From contig CAVSME010000003.1 in assembly GCA_963728985.1 (NCBI GenBank), positions 806,001 to 870,000 of the forward strand: a DNA stretch of 64,000 bases, written 5' to 3'. Both the position numbers and the translations under genes were made by a program. Source of the stretch: DASXAI01 sp963728985. Lineage in GTDB: Bacteria; Actinomycetota; Acidimicrobiia; Acidimicrobiales; Ilumatobacteraceae. Under the pieces are notes generated by a model, which saw only the letters and a program-made list of their open reading frames with translations, did not search any database and was not told the DNA's origin. Of the stretch, positions 8,732 through 16,920 are shown piece by piece. Position 1 is the first letter of the stretch. Each line of letters opens with the position of its first letter.

Positions 8732-9541
8732 ATGAATTCGCAGAACGACAGCCACATCCCTACGGCGATTGCCGGCGGAGCGCGCCCGGCCCTCGACCTC
8801 GGCCACCTTCCGCGTGACGCGGCCGGCTCGGATAGCGATCGCAGCCCCAAGACTTCCGAACGCGTGGCCCTCTGTATCGTGCACGACATCGTGGCCGAGG
8901 GCCTCCGCACGGGCGATCGCCTGCTGCTCGAGGCGGCGATGACAGAGCGTTACGGCGTCAGCCGGGCATCGCTTCGCGAAGCGTTGCGATTGCTCGAGGT
9001 CCAGGGCCTCATCAAGATCAAGCCCGGACCGGGGGGCGGACCGGTTGTCGGCTCCGTCGACCCGGTCAAGCTGGCCCGCAACGCCACGCTCTACTTCCAC
9101 CTCGGTGCTGCGACCTACGAGCAGTTGCTCGACGCACAGGTGTTGTTCGAACCGATCTGTGCCCACTTGGCGGCGCAGCATCCGGACCGCCGGACCGTCA
9201 TGAAGGCGTACGTCGGCCGCACGATGCCGGAGACGGAGCCGGAGTACCGCCACCTCACCGTCGACTTCCACCAGGCCGTCTATCACCTTGCCGCCAATCC
9301 GGTTGTCGTTCTCCTCACGCAGGCCGTGACCCACGTCGTCACGTCGCACGTTGTCCCCTCGATGGATCCAGTCGAGCTTCGTCCCGCCATCGTCGACGAA
9401 CACGAGACGCTGGCGCGCGCTATCGCGGCCGGCCAGCCCGAAAAGGCCCGGCGTCTCATGGCCGTCCACTTTGCGAACCAGCACGCGTACTACCGCGCCC
9501 ATTGGCGCACGCGGTTGAGCGAGCTCATCCAGTGGCGCTGA
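8732..9541 (+). CDS. FadR-family GntR transcriptional regulator
   Basis: A 269-residue regulator. The N-terminal winged helix includes ERYGVSRASLREALRLLEVQGLI. The C-terminal FCD-type all-helical domain has metal or ligand-binding His residues in DFHQAVYHL, HVVTSHVV and DEHETLARAI. The FCD subgroup senses carboxylic acids or acyl-CoAs. ATG at 8732 has GGGAGG upstream. It is divergent from the phosphotransferase gene and centrally placed among four operator-like sites, so it is the obvious candidate controller of the region, acting as repressor or activator on a pathway intermediate. Confidence 0.9.
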   Translation: MNSQNDSHIPTAIAGGARPALDLGHLPRDAAGSDSDRSPKTSERVALCIVHDIVAEGLRTGDRLLLEAAMTERYGVSRASLREALRLLEVQGLIKIKPGPGGGPVVGSVDPVKLARNATLYFHLGAATYEQLLDAQVLFEPICAHLAAQHPDRRTVMKAYVGRTMPETEPEYRHLTVDFHQAVYHLAANPVVVLLTQAVTHVVTSHVVPSMDPVELRPAIVDEHETLARAIAAGQPEKARRLMAVHFANQHAYYRAHWRTRLSELIQWR

Positions 9542-9575
9542 ACGGCCGCCCCGGGAGCATCGTCGTCTTGTGGCC

Positions 9576-10025
9576 TCAGGGCCTGGCTGCCTGCGAGTAA
9601 TGCCGCTCCTCGATCCAGCCGACTTCCATGTACTTGTCGAAGATCTTCCACGTACCGGCTTCACGCCGGAGCGAGTCCTTGTAGCGGGCCACGATGACGA
9701 TGACGGTGTCCGGGTCGTCCACCGTGGTCTGGTGCGACGTGTGGTACGTGAGGGTTTGGGCCTCATCGCCGTCGATGTCGATGTGGTACACGGTGAGCTT
9801 GTGGTGCTGCCATGCGCGGTCCTGTGTGGCCGAGTCGATCCAGGCGATGATGTTGTCCGCGCCATGGATGGCGTCAGCACCGCCGTACTTGCCGACAGCG
9901 TCGTCGGTGAAGAGCGCGCGCATCGTGGCGTAGTCCTTGTAGTCAACGGTTGAGGCGTAGCGGTAGAGCACGTCAGTGATCTGTTGGCGATCCACCAAGT
10001 CCTGGAGGGTTCGCTCGATGTCCAC
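9576..10025 (-). CDS. SnoaL-like / NTF2-fold protein
   Basis: A 149-residue protein with the NTF2-like opening LQDLVDRQQITDVLYRYAS, then DYATMRALFTDDAV, and a C-terminal strand with WKIFDKYMEVGWIE. It is similar in layout to the SnoaL gene at 980-1447. I chose the GTG at 10025 because AAGGAG lies 5 bases before it; a GTG at 10049 would add eight residues but has no such signal. It is convergent with the GntR gene (35 bases apart) and follows the importer operon after a strong hairpin. Confidence 0.8.
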   Translation of the reverse strand: MDIERTLQDLVDRQQITDVLYRYASTVDYKDYATMRALFTDDAVGKYGGADAIHGADNIIAWIDSATQDRAWQHHKLTVYHIDIDGDEAQTLTYHTSHQTTVDDPDTVIVIVARYKDSLRREAGTWKIFDKYMEVGWIEERHYSQAARP

Positions 10026-10086
10026 GGTCACTCCTTGGTTCACCGGCACCGGCGGCGGCGCGGCGCTGCGATAGGTGGTTGATGGC

Positions 10087-10130
10087 GACGCTCGGCCTCA
10101 GAGGCGGGTGAGACCTCGAGGCCGAGCGTC
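10087..10130 (-). terminator. Hairpin after the ABC importer binding-protein gene
   Basis: Arms GACGCTCGGCCTC (10087-10099) and its exact complement (10118-10130) flank an inner GAGG/CCTC pair. It lies just after the stop of the substrate-binding protein. There is no T-run, so it may terminate inefficiently or protect the transcript end. Confidence 0.6.
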
Positions 10131-10141
10131 GTCGGTTCGGG

Positions 10142-11350
10142 CTACTTCCCCCAGAGCGCCTTGAACTGATCGAGCGCGTCCGGCACGACGGGGAAGTACT
10201 CGTTGGCGCTCGGGATGTTCTCCTTCGTGAGGATCCAGTTGGGCGGGTTGAAGGTGGCCACCTGGGGCGCTCCCGCCTCCGCCCGGGCGATGGCATCGAC
10301 CGCCGCGAACATGATCTCGTAGAAGGCGAACGCCATGGTGCCCGCCTGCACGCCACTCGCGATGTTGGCCTGCACCGCCGAGGTCGGGCCCTCGCCGAAG
10401 ATCTTGACGTCGTTGAGCCCGGCCGCCTTGAGCGCCGCCGGGAGGCCGAGGAAGACGGAGTCGGTCGACTGGATGACGTACTTCGTGTCGGGGTGAGCTC
10501 GCAGGAACGACACCACCTGGTCGGGAGCACCGGTCAGGTTGGCGAGACCGATGTCGAGCTGGTTGTACTCGCACCCTGGGCACAGTTCGTTGTAGGTCTT
10601 CTTCACCGACTCGCCGGCGGCGCTCAAGATGGGCAAATCAGGGATGTTGAGGTAGACGGCGCCTGGCTTCGTGTTGCCGTTCTTGGCGGCGTCGACGATC
10701 GGCCACGCCGCCATCACCTTGGCCAGGTCCGCGGCTTGGTCGGGTGTCGACGTCGTCCACAAGATGCCGTTGGTGGCCGGCTCCACGATGCAGCACGCCG
10801 CGATCTTGGTGCCGTTGGCGCTGGCCTGCGTGATGTACTGGTCGATCTGCGAGCGCGGCGTGGCCGTATAGATCACGCCGTCGGGCTTCTCACGAACGAT
10901 CTGCTCCCAAGCGTTCTGGATCTGCTGTGGGCTGCCGTCGGTGCTCAGCACCTTGAGGTTCCAGCCCAACAGGTCGGTGGCCTCCTTGATCATGGCCGAC
11001 TCGGCATCGCACGCCTCGGCCCCGCAGGTGACCTGGTAGATGGTCTTGCCCGTCGGGATCGGCTTGCCGACGGGCGTCGTCAGGTCGAGCTTCGTCGGAC
11101 GGTCGGTGTACTGGTCCACGAGGGCCTGCGCCTGCGCCAGCCCGGAGCTGGCGGCAGCGGTGGTGGCGCTGCCGGACGCGGCAGTGGTGGCGCCCCCGAC
11201 CGCCGCGGCCGTGGTGGCGGCCGCGGCGGTGGTGGCCGACGAGGAACTCTTGTTGTCCCCGCCGCAAGCGGCGGCGACGAGGCCGCCGATCACGAGGACG
11301 GTTGCCAGCAGGCGAGTGCTGCGCCATCCCCGTCGTGTCTGTTTGTGCAT
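10142..11350 (-). CDS. Sugar-type ABC transporter substrate-binding lipoprotein
   Basis: A 402-residue secreted lipoprotein. It has an N-terminal twin-Arg-containing basic region (KQTRRGWRSTR), a hydrophobic stretch and the lipobox LVAAAC with Cys near 29. A long low-complexity Ala/Thr/Ser linker (about 35-75) is typical of actinobacterial binding proteins. The mature part is a periplasmic-binding-protein type 1 fold (peripl_BP_4-like). It lies 29 bases after the permease gene, in the order ATPase-permease-binding protein. The fold suggests a ribose/simple-sugar type system, but its place in a CoA-ester regulon makes another small polar or cyclic ligand possible. Confidence 0.9.
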   Translation of the reverse strand: MHKQTRRGWRSTRLLATVLVIGGLVAAACGGDNKSSSSATTAAAATTAAAVGGATTAASGSATTAAASSGLAQAQALVDQYTDRPTKLDLTTPVGKPIPTGKTIYQVTCGAEACDAESAMIKEATDLLGWNLKVLSTDGSPQQIQNAWEQIVREKPDGVIYTATPRSQIDQYITQASANGTKIAACCIVEPATNGILWTTSTPDQAADLAKVMAAWPIVDAAKNGNTKPGAVYLNIPDLPILSAAGESVKKTYNELCPGCEYNQLDIGLANLTGAPDQVVSFLRAHPDTKYVIQSTDSVFLGLPAALKAAGLNDVKIFGEGPTSAVQANIASGVQAGTMAFAFYEIMFAAVDAIARAEAGAPQVATFNPPNWILTKENIPSANEYFPVVPDALDQFKALWGK

Positions 11351-11379
11351 GGTTCGGGTGCTCTCCTTCGTTGAGCCGG

Positions 11380-12513
11380 TCAGGCGGACGTGCCGACCGT
11401 GGTGCTGGGTGGGACCTGTCCATCGGCGGCCACGGCGCTGCGGCGCTTCGACCGTGCCCGGCGACTCTCCGAGCCGGCGCGGCGCACCTCGAAACCAGTG
11501 AGGGCGAGGGCGGCGATGAGAACGACGCCGGTGAAGACGTCCTGGGCCCACTGGTCCACCTTCGCCAGGCCCAACCCGGTGGTGCCGGTACCCAGGATGA
11601 GCACGGCGATGATCGTGCCCCAGGCGTTGAAGCGGCCGTGCTTCAGCTGCGTCGCACCGAGGAAGACGGCAGCGACCGCCGGCAAGAGGTAGGACTGACC
11701 GGCAGTGGGCGATCCAGAGCCGAGGTTCGACGCCAGCACGATGCCGGCGAACCCGGCCAGCGCGGCGGACACGATGAGGGAGCCGAACTGCAGGCGGTCG
11801 GTTCGCACCGACGCCAGCCGCGTGGCCTCCTTGTTGAAGCCCGTGGCGTAGAGCCGCCGGCCCGTCGCCGTGTGTTCGAGGGTGTACCAGATGATCGTGG
11901 CCAGGATGACGGCGTAGAAGACAGGCAGGGTCAGGCCCCCGAACGCCTTCTGCGCGATGTTGGTGAACGAGCCGCTCAGCTCGACGCCGCTGACGTTGCG
12001 ACTGCCCGTGCGCCACTTGACCATGGCCAGGACGAGGAAGCTGGTCGCAAGGGTGCCGATGAGGGAGTCGATCTTGCCCACGACCACGACCACGCCGTTC
12101 AGGACACCGACGAGTACCGAGGCGCCCATGGCGATCAGGAAGCCGACGATGAGCGGCTGACCCGAGTTCACCACGGCGTACGTGCACAGCACACCCGACA
12201 GCGTCATGGTGGCCGTCACCGAGATGTCGAACACGCCGGCCGACAGCGGGATGATGAGAGCCAGCGCCACCAAGGCGTTGATGGCGTTGGTGTTCATGAT
12301 CTGCTTGGCCGTGTCCCATTCCGGGAAGATGTCCGGCACCCAGATCGAGAAGATCACGATCATGACGAGCAGCACGTAGACGCCGCCGATGTTCGACGGC
12401 GACAGGAACGCCTTCACGCGGTCAGCGGTGCTGACGGCGTAGGCCTCCTGGCTCATCGGATCCGCGCCGGTCGTGGCGGTCGTCAGGGCCGAGGTTTTCA
12501 CGGGTTGGCTCAC
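11380..12513 (-). CDS. ABC transporter permease (RbsC-like)
   Basis: A 377-residue integral membrane protein with about nine hydrophobic helices, starting with GGVYVLLVMIVIFSIWV and ending GVVLIAALALTGFEVRR. It contains the BPD_transp_2 features usual for simple-sugar importers (ALIIPLSAGVFDISVTATMTL). The GTG at 12513 overlaps the ATPase stop (GTGA). The N-terminal 40 residues before the first helix and the C-terminal basic tail are cytoplasmic by the positive-inside rule. Confidence 0.92.
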   Translation of the reverse strand: MSQPVKTSALTTATTGADPMSQEAYAVSTADRVKAFLSPSNIGGVYVLLVMIVIFSIWVPDIFPEWDTAKQIMNTNAINALVALALIIPLSAGVFDISVTATMTLSGVLCTYAVVNSGQPLIVGFLIAMGASVLVGVLNGVVVVVGKIDSLIGTLATSFLVLAMVKWRTGSRNVSGVELSGSFTNIAQKAFGGLTLPVFYAVILATIIWYTLEHTATGRRLYATGFNKEATRLASVRTDRLQFGSLIVSAALAGFAGIVLASNLGSGSPTAGQSYLLPAVAAVFLGATQLKHGRFNAWGTIIAVLILGTGTTGLGLAKVDQWAQDVFTGVVLIAALALTGFEVRRAGSESRRARSKRRSAVAADGQVPPSTTVGTSA

Positions 12514-14096
12514 AGTGTCTCGCTCTCCAGTCCTTCCATGGCGTGTACGAGTTGGTGCTCGGTGAGACCCGCCGCCGGCATCTCCCGAGCCACCACGCCG
12601 TCCTTGAGCACGAGGATCCGCGTGCACAGTGCAAGCAGGTCGCCGACGTCAGACGAGGCGACGATCACGCTCAGACCAAGGCGCACCTGCTGGGCGACGA
12701 AGTCGTAGATGGCGTGGCGGGCGCCGATGTCAACGCCGGCGGTGGGCTCGCACAGCACCAGTACCTCCGGATCACCGCGAGGGTGCGCCCGAAGAGCACC
12801 TTCTGCTGGTTGCCGCCGCTCAACGTCATGACCCCACTCGACGCGCCCGCCGTCTTGACGCTCAGCCTGTCGATCCAGCCCGCCGCGAACGCGCGCTCCT
12901 TGCCGTGGTCCAGGCGGAACGGGTTGCCGAACCGGCTGAGGACCGACAGCGACAGGTTCTCGCGCACCGTCATCGGGCTGATGATCCCCTCGCGGCCGCG
13001 GTCTGGCGGGAGCAGGGCGACGGCGTCGTTCTTCCAGGCCGAAAAGGCCGTCCACTCGGGCGACGACTCGGCTACTCGGACCTCGCCGTCGTAGGCCATC
13101 GACGAGCGATCGGTGAGCAGCCGGGGCAACTCGTCGCGGCCCGAGTCGGGCAGACCGGCGATCCCGAGCACCTCGCCGCGGAGGAGGGTGAAGGTCGTGT
13201 TCCGCAGGTAGACGCCGGCGAGGCCCCTCACTTCGAGGATCGGTTCGGATCTCACCGTCTCGGGCACCGGTGCTCGATAGTCGGGCTCCATCTCCACGCC
13301 GAGCATCATGTGGACGAGCTCGCCCTTGCTGAGACCAGCGACCTCACAGGTGGCGACCTCCTTGCCGTTACGAAGGACCGTCACCCGGTCGCACAGGCCG
13401 AAGATTTCGTCGAGTCGGTGTGACACGTAGACAATTCCGGCGCCGTTGTCGCGCAGGGCCCGCACGGTCCTGAAGAGGCGATGCACCTCACCAGGTGGTA
13501 GCACGGCGGTGGGCTCGTCCAACACGAGCACCCCGCCGTTGCTGTCCCACCCCTGCAGCGCGGCGGCGATGGCCACGATCGTTCTCTCGACCGGTGTCGC
13601 CTTGGACAGCGGCTGGTGGATATCGAAATCGACGGCGAACGGCGCCATCAATTTGACGCGCCGCTCGATTCTGCTGTCGCCACTTCACGCGCCCGAAACG
13701 CGTCCGGGCGAAGCCGCCGCGCAGCGCAAGGTTGTCGATGGCGTTCAGCTCGAGGACGAGGCCGAGGTCTTGGTGCACGAAGCTCAGCCGGCCGGCACCG
13801 CCGTGCGTGCCGTGACCGAGCTCGGTGATGTCGACCGGCTCACCATCGAGCCACGCCTGGGCGCCTGGGTCCGGGCTGTGGTAGCCGGACAAGACCTTGA
13901 TCAGCGTGGACTTGCCCGATCCGTTGTGGCCGACGAGGGCATGGATCTCGCCGGCACGCAAGTCGAAGTCGACGTTGTCGAGCGCCTTGGTCCCGGGAAA
14001 GGTCTTGGACAGTCCCGTTACCTGCAGCAGCGTTCGGTGCTCGCCTTCGAGGACGCCAACCGGGCTTTCCGCAGCAACGCCACGCTCCGGTGTCAC
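12510..14096 (-). CDS. Sugar-type ABC transporter ATPase (RbsA-like, two NBDs), two frameshifts
   Basis: Three overlapping reading frames together encode one duplicated ATPase. The first NBD has Walker A GHNGSGKST and Q-loop FVHQDLG. The frame changes near 13645 (an extra A in CAAATTG). The next block carries LVLDEPTAVL and VSHRLDEIF, then the second NBD with signature TLSGGNQQKVLFGR. The frame changes again near 12785 (one G short), giving VLVLCEPTAGVD. In this second Walker B the usual Asp is Cys. The GTG at 14096 is a likely start. Either the gene is inactive or the indels are sequence errors; an intact permease and binding protein favour errors. Confidence 0.82.
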
Positions 14097-14247
14097 CGGA
14101 AGCCCTCGAGTCGAGCCTCGTCGCTTGCGTTCGACCGCTGCTCGGGTGGATGCGTTGACCAGCGTTTGTGCGTGTGCAGCACGTTCCCCCCCGGGGTGTT
14201 GGGCGTCACACCGCCTACCGAGCGAGTGTGACATGAATGAATGGGCG

Positions 14248-14285
14248 TGCCAAGGGTTTCGAGGCAGATTCTTATGATGATTATG
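14248..14285 (-). promoter_or_regulatory. Predicted promoter and operator, site 4
   Basis: TTATGATGATTAT at 14272-14284 matches sites 1 and 2. On the minus strand TTGGCA (14253-14248) followed 17 bases later by CACACT could serve as promoter for the importer operon. Confidence 0.45.
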
Positions 14286-14330
14286 AGATACGTTCGAACA
14301 GACGCGCGGTTCGTTGGGAGGTAACCGGCG

Positions 14331-14638
14331 TCACGGGCGTTCCCACTCGAGCGGGAGCGTGAGCAAGGTGAGTTGGGCGCCCCGCTCGACGAGCGGCGCG
14401 TGCGTTGCGAGCCGGTAGTCCGGAATGAGCCGGTGCCATTCCTCGAGCGCGATGACCAGCTCGCTGCGAGCGAGATGGGCGCCCAGGCACCGATGGGGGT
14501 CCGGCGGCAAAGGCGACATGCGGATTGGCGGGCCGATCGGGCACAAAGGCGTCGCGGGTTCTCGAACACGCGCGGGTCGCGGTTGGCCGAAGAACCGCCA
14601 AGCCACACCATGTCATCGGGAACCCGTCGGACACCGAC
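14331..14638 (-). pseudogene. Cytochrome P450, 3'-terminal remnant with frameshifts
   Basis: Three minus-strand frames in succession give the end of a P450: VPDDMVWLGGSSANRDP, then FVPDRPANPHVAF, then PHRCLGAHLARSELVIALEE with the haem-ligand Cys, ending LEWERP. Two frame changes separate the blocks, and nothing upstream of about 14638 reads as P450 because transposase-like sequence begins there. It is therefore a truncated, decayed gene. It lies upstream of the importer operon and may once have been the partner of the ferredoxin at 1.5 kb. Confidence 0.75.
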
Positions 14639-14639
14639 C

Positions 14640-14818
14640 TGATCCGCCCCGCCATCGAAGCCGACCTCACCGCCGTCGGCGTCACCACCGTGGTGATCCC
14701 CCGCACCGGAAAGCCATCTCAGGCGCGAGCTGCCATCGAGCACGCTGACACGTTCGTCGACATCGTCAAGTGGCGCACCGGGTGCGAAGGCCAGGTCTCC
14801 CTGTCGACGCTGACGTAA
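14640..14818 (+). mobile_element. Transposase C-terminal fragment
   Basis: About 60 residues on the plus strand read VVIPRTGKPSQARAAIEHAD followed by KWRTGCEGQVSLST, then a stop. This resembles the last catalytic-Glu region of DDE transposases (Arg-Thr-Gly-x-Glu-Gly). No upstream transposase part is present because P450 remnant sequence abuts it. The IS family is not certain. Confidence 0.5.
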
Positions 14819-14918
14819 TCCAGCCGGGGTGTCGTTCACGCCGCCGGGCGGCCAGCACCGACTCTGACCAGCGCCCGACGGGCCGGCCGCCACATAACCC
14901 GGCCGGGCACAGAACCCG

Positions 14919-14942
14919 GAATATGTTCCGCGGAACATATTC
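14919..14942. repeat. 24-bp perfect palindrome
   Basis: GAATATGTTCCG and its exact reverse complement meet without a spacer. It is much more AT-rich than its surroundings. It lies between the two transposase fragments, so it could be an IS end, a recombination or resolution site, or an operator. Confidence 0.8.
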
Positions 14943-14994
14943 GGCGACCGTGTTCGTCGCTGGAGACGTTCCCACACTGGACGCGCCGATGTCG

Positions 14995-15240
14995 CCGCTG
15001 CTTGCGTGGTGCCGCCCGGTCCGCCTCCAGCCACGCGTCGATCGTCGGCTTCCACTCATCCAGAAGCGACGGCCGCGCCGGCGGCGCCTGCCGCGGTGGC
15101 GGCAACGGCGACTCCAACGCCCGCCGCACATCCCGGCGATGCACCCGGAAGCGTCGCGACAGCTGTCGGATCGACACGCCCTCACGCTCATGCAACCTGC
15201 GGATCTGTTCGTAGAGCTCCACCCGAGACCTCGTCGTCAT
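14995..15240 (-). mobile_element. IS21-type transposase (istA) 5' fragment
   Basis: From the ATG at 15240 about 82 residues match the N-terminus of IS21 IstA: RVELYEQIRRLHEREGVSIR, then LSRRFRVHRRDVRRAL (helix-turn-helix) and DEWKPTIDAWLEADRAAPRK. After this the similarity ends in unrelated sequence near 14995. No istB is present. It is a truncated, non-functional copy marking past insertion at the island edge. Confidence 0.75.
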
Positions 15241-15285
15241 GGCCCCACCGTCCAAGACGCCGAGCACCACCCGGTGGACCCCACA

Positions 15286-15343
15286 AGTGGGGCCAGCTCA
15301 GGCGAGCACTACAAGCCGAAGTGGGGCCAGATCAGGTGAGCAC
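15286..15343. repeat. Direct repeats of an IS21-type left end
   Basis: Two 24-base copies (15286-15309 and 15320-15343), both containing AGTGGGGCCAG and GAGCAC, differ at two positions. Repeated terminal motifs upstream of istA are usual for IS21 elements, so the left end of the element probably lies near 15343. Confidence 0.65.
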
Positions 15344-15578
15344 ACCCAATGGGATGGCATCGCCGCCAGGGCGGCGGTTCCGGCCCGAGCGGGAGGCTCG
15401 CGATTGGCGGGTCTCATCCCAGCGCTCCCGAAGGCGGTACAACCCAACGGTCCCGGAGTCTCGTCGCGCGAGCCCTCCCAGGCATGGGAGGACGTGGGAG
15501 AGCCGCTCGCCGGGCTTCGTCGCCAGTGGCCGTGACCAGGGCAGAGACGGCAACATCAGGGGATGCTCCGGAGCCGTG

Positions 15579-15604
15579 CGCAGGTTCGAATCCTGCCGAG
15601 GGCG
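15579..15604 (+). other. tRNA 3'-end fragment (T arm), possible attachment-site remnant
   Basis: GCAGGTTCGAATCCTGC forms a perfect T stem and loop followed by CGAGGGCG, like the 3' end of a tRNA gene. No matching 5' acceptor strand, D arm or anticodon arm is found at tRNA distance upstream. Integrative elements commonly recreate such 3' fragments at their borders. From 15344 to 15795 I see no protein gene. Confidence 0.5.
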
Positions 15605-15795
15605 CTGTCTGGCGGGTTGTCGGGGGGGCGGCGTGGCCTTCCGGCGCGGGCCCGCCTGGTCGCAGCTGAACACCAGCCGGCTATTGCGTAGCCGCGCTGC
15701 TGTATCTGGTCGCTACCTCACCGTCTCTAGTTCTACGGGGCCAGCGTCGCGACGTTGGCGCCGGGGAGATTCCTAGAGATTGGAGGCCGAGCAAG

Positions 15796-16920
15796 GTGGC
15801 CCCGCTCACTCTGGAGCGCCGCATCCGCGACCTCGTTCGCGACATCGCGGTGGCTGAGCAGTTGCTCGGCGGCATCGACCAGCCGTTGCGCGATCGGGTT
15901 GCTCTTCGCATGAAGACCGAAGCCGCTCGTCTCACGAGCGAGACGACTGGCCTCCAGCAGCGTGCCGCCTCGGCCGACGCCGATCTCAGGGCGACCTGGG
16001 CCGAGTTGCACGCGCTCAGCTACGAGGTCGACGACCTGCTCGAGGAATGCTCCCTCCTCCTCGCTGGTGCGGCCGAACGCTCCCTTGGTGTCGATGGCGG
16101 GCACTGCCGGCTGGCCGATGCTCTCGTTGACGAGCTCGTCGCCGGCACACCTATCGAGCACTGGGGCTCCTTCACCGTCCTTGGCCGCTCGGAGCAGTAC
16201 GCACACGCGAGCCGAGCGATCCAGGTGCGCTTCCCAGCCTCCTCGATCTGGGACCTGCCAATCGTGGCGCACGAGCTCGGCCACTTCGTCGGACCGGCGC
16301 TGATCGAGACGGTCGGTCTTCGTACGGAGCACCCCCTCGACGAACTCTTCGCCGACCTGGGGGACGGCACGGAGGAGTCATGGTCGTGGCTCCAGGAGCT
16401 CTTCGCCGACGCCTTTGCCGCCTATGTCCTCGGTCCCGCATACGGATTCAGCGCTGCTGTCGTCGTGCTCGATCCCCTGCTGGCAGCAGTGGCGACCGAC
16501 ACGCATCCACCTGCGCACCAACGAATGCAGCTGATTGCGTCGGCGCTCAGTGCTGCCGACTCACGCGAGGGAGCTCACTGGGCGGAACGCGTCGTTCGCG
16601 ACTGGCACCATCTGGTGATTGAAGCGGGCGGCCCCGACGGACTCGAGCTGCTCGACGAGTCCCCTTTCGCCGAACGACTGATCCAGCTGATCCAGCTCGC
16701 CATGCCCGTCAGTGGCTGGACGGGCTGGGAGTCGGCTCGGGCGGTGGCCTCGGTGCTCGAAGGAGCAACCACTGCGGCAGCCATCCCCGTGCCGACCGTC
16801 GCCGACATTCTGAATGGCGCCTGGATCGCGCGAGTGCGCAGCGACTCTACGGCGGCCATCGACCAGGCCGGCCACAAGGCTCTGACATGGATACGAAGCA
16901 TCGTGGAAGGAACGAGCTAA
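15796..16920 (+). CDS. HExxH metallopeptidase-like protein, first paralogue
   Basis: A 374-residue protein of unknown role. The first about 110 residues are helical and rich in charged residues. A zinc-peptidase helix PIVAHELGH (HELGH about 159-163) follows, and ELFADAFAAYVLGPAY (about 201-216) supplies a probable third ligand Glu 201, giving a gluzincin-like HExxH...ExxxD arrangement reminiscent of ImmA/IrrE peptidases. GTG start with GGAGG nine bases before. No signal peptide, so it is probably cytoplasmic. It is the first gene of a five-gene, same-strand cluster and shares the motif blocks WDLPIVAHE and GPAY with the next gene. The family is not recognised with certainty. Confidence 0.75.
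   Translation: MAPLTLERRIRDLVRDIAVAEQLLGGIDQPLRDRVALRMKTEAARLTSETTGLQQRAASADADLRATWAELHALSYEVDDLLEECSLLLAGAAERSLGVDGGHCRLADALVDELVAGTPIEHWGSFTVLGRSEQYAHASRAIQVRFPASSIWDLPIVAHELGHFVGPALIETVGLRTEHPLDELFADLGDGTEESWSWLQELFADAFAAYVLGPAYGFSAAVVVLDPLLAAVATDTHPPAHQRMQLIASALSAADSREGAHWAERVVRDWHHLVIEAGGPDGLELLDESPFAERLIQLIQLAMPVSGWTGWESARAVASVLEGATTAAAIPVPTVADILNGAWIARVRSDSTAAIDQAGHKALTWIRSIVEGTS

Noticed and set aside
11302..12708. Long plus-strand frame over the ABC permease and binding-protein genes
   Set aside because: Low-complexity antisense shadow; the minus strand has clear transporter motifs and overlaps.
14093..15055. Long minus-strand frame upstream of the importer
   Set aside because: It joins a fragment of P450, IS sequence and intergenic DNA; only the P450 block is meaningful.
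15471..15604. A complete tRNA gene
   Set aside because: The only partial acceptor match (GCCCTCC) is 134 bases away from the 3' end and no D or anticodon arm forms.
15332..15673. Small minus-strand frame containing QDSNLRT
   Set aside because: This peptide is the familiar false translation across a tRNA 3' end, not a gene.
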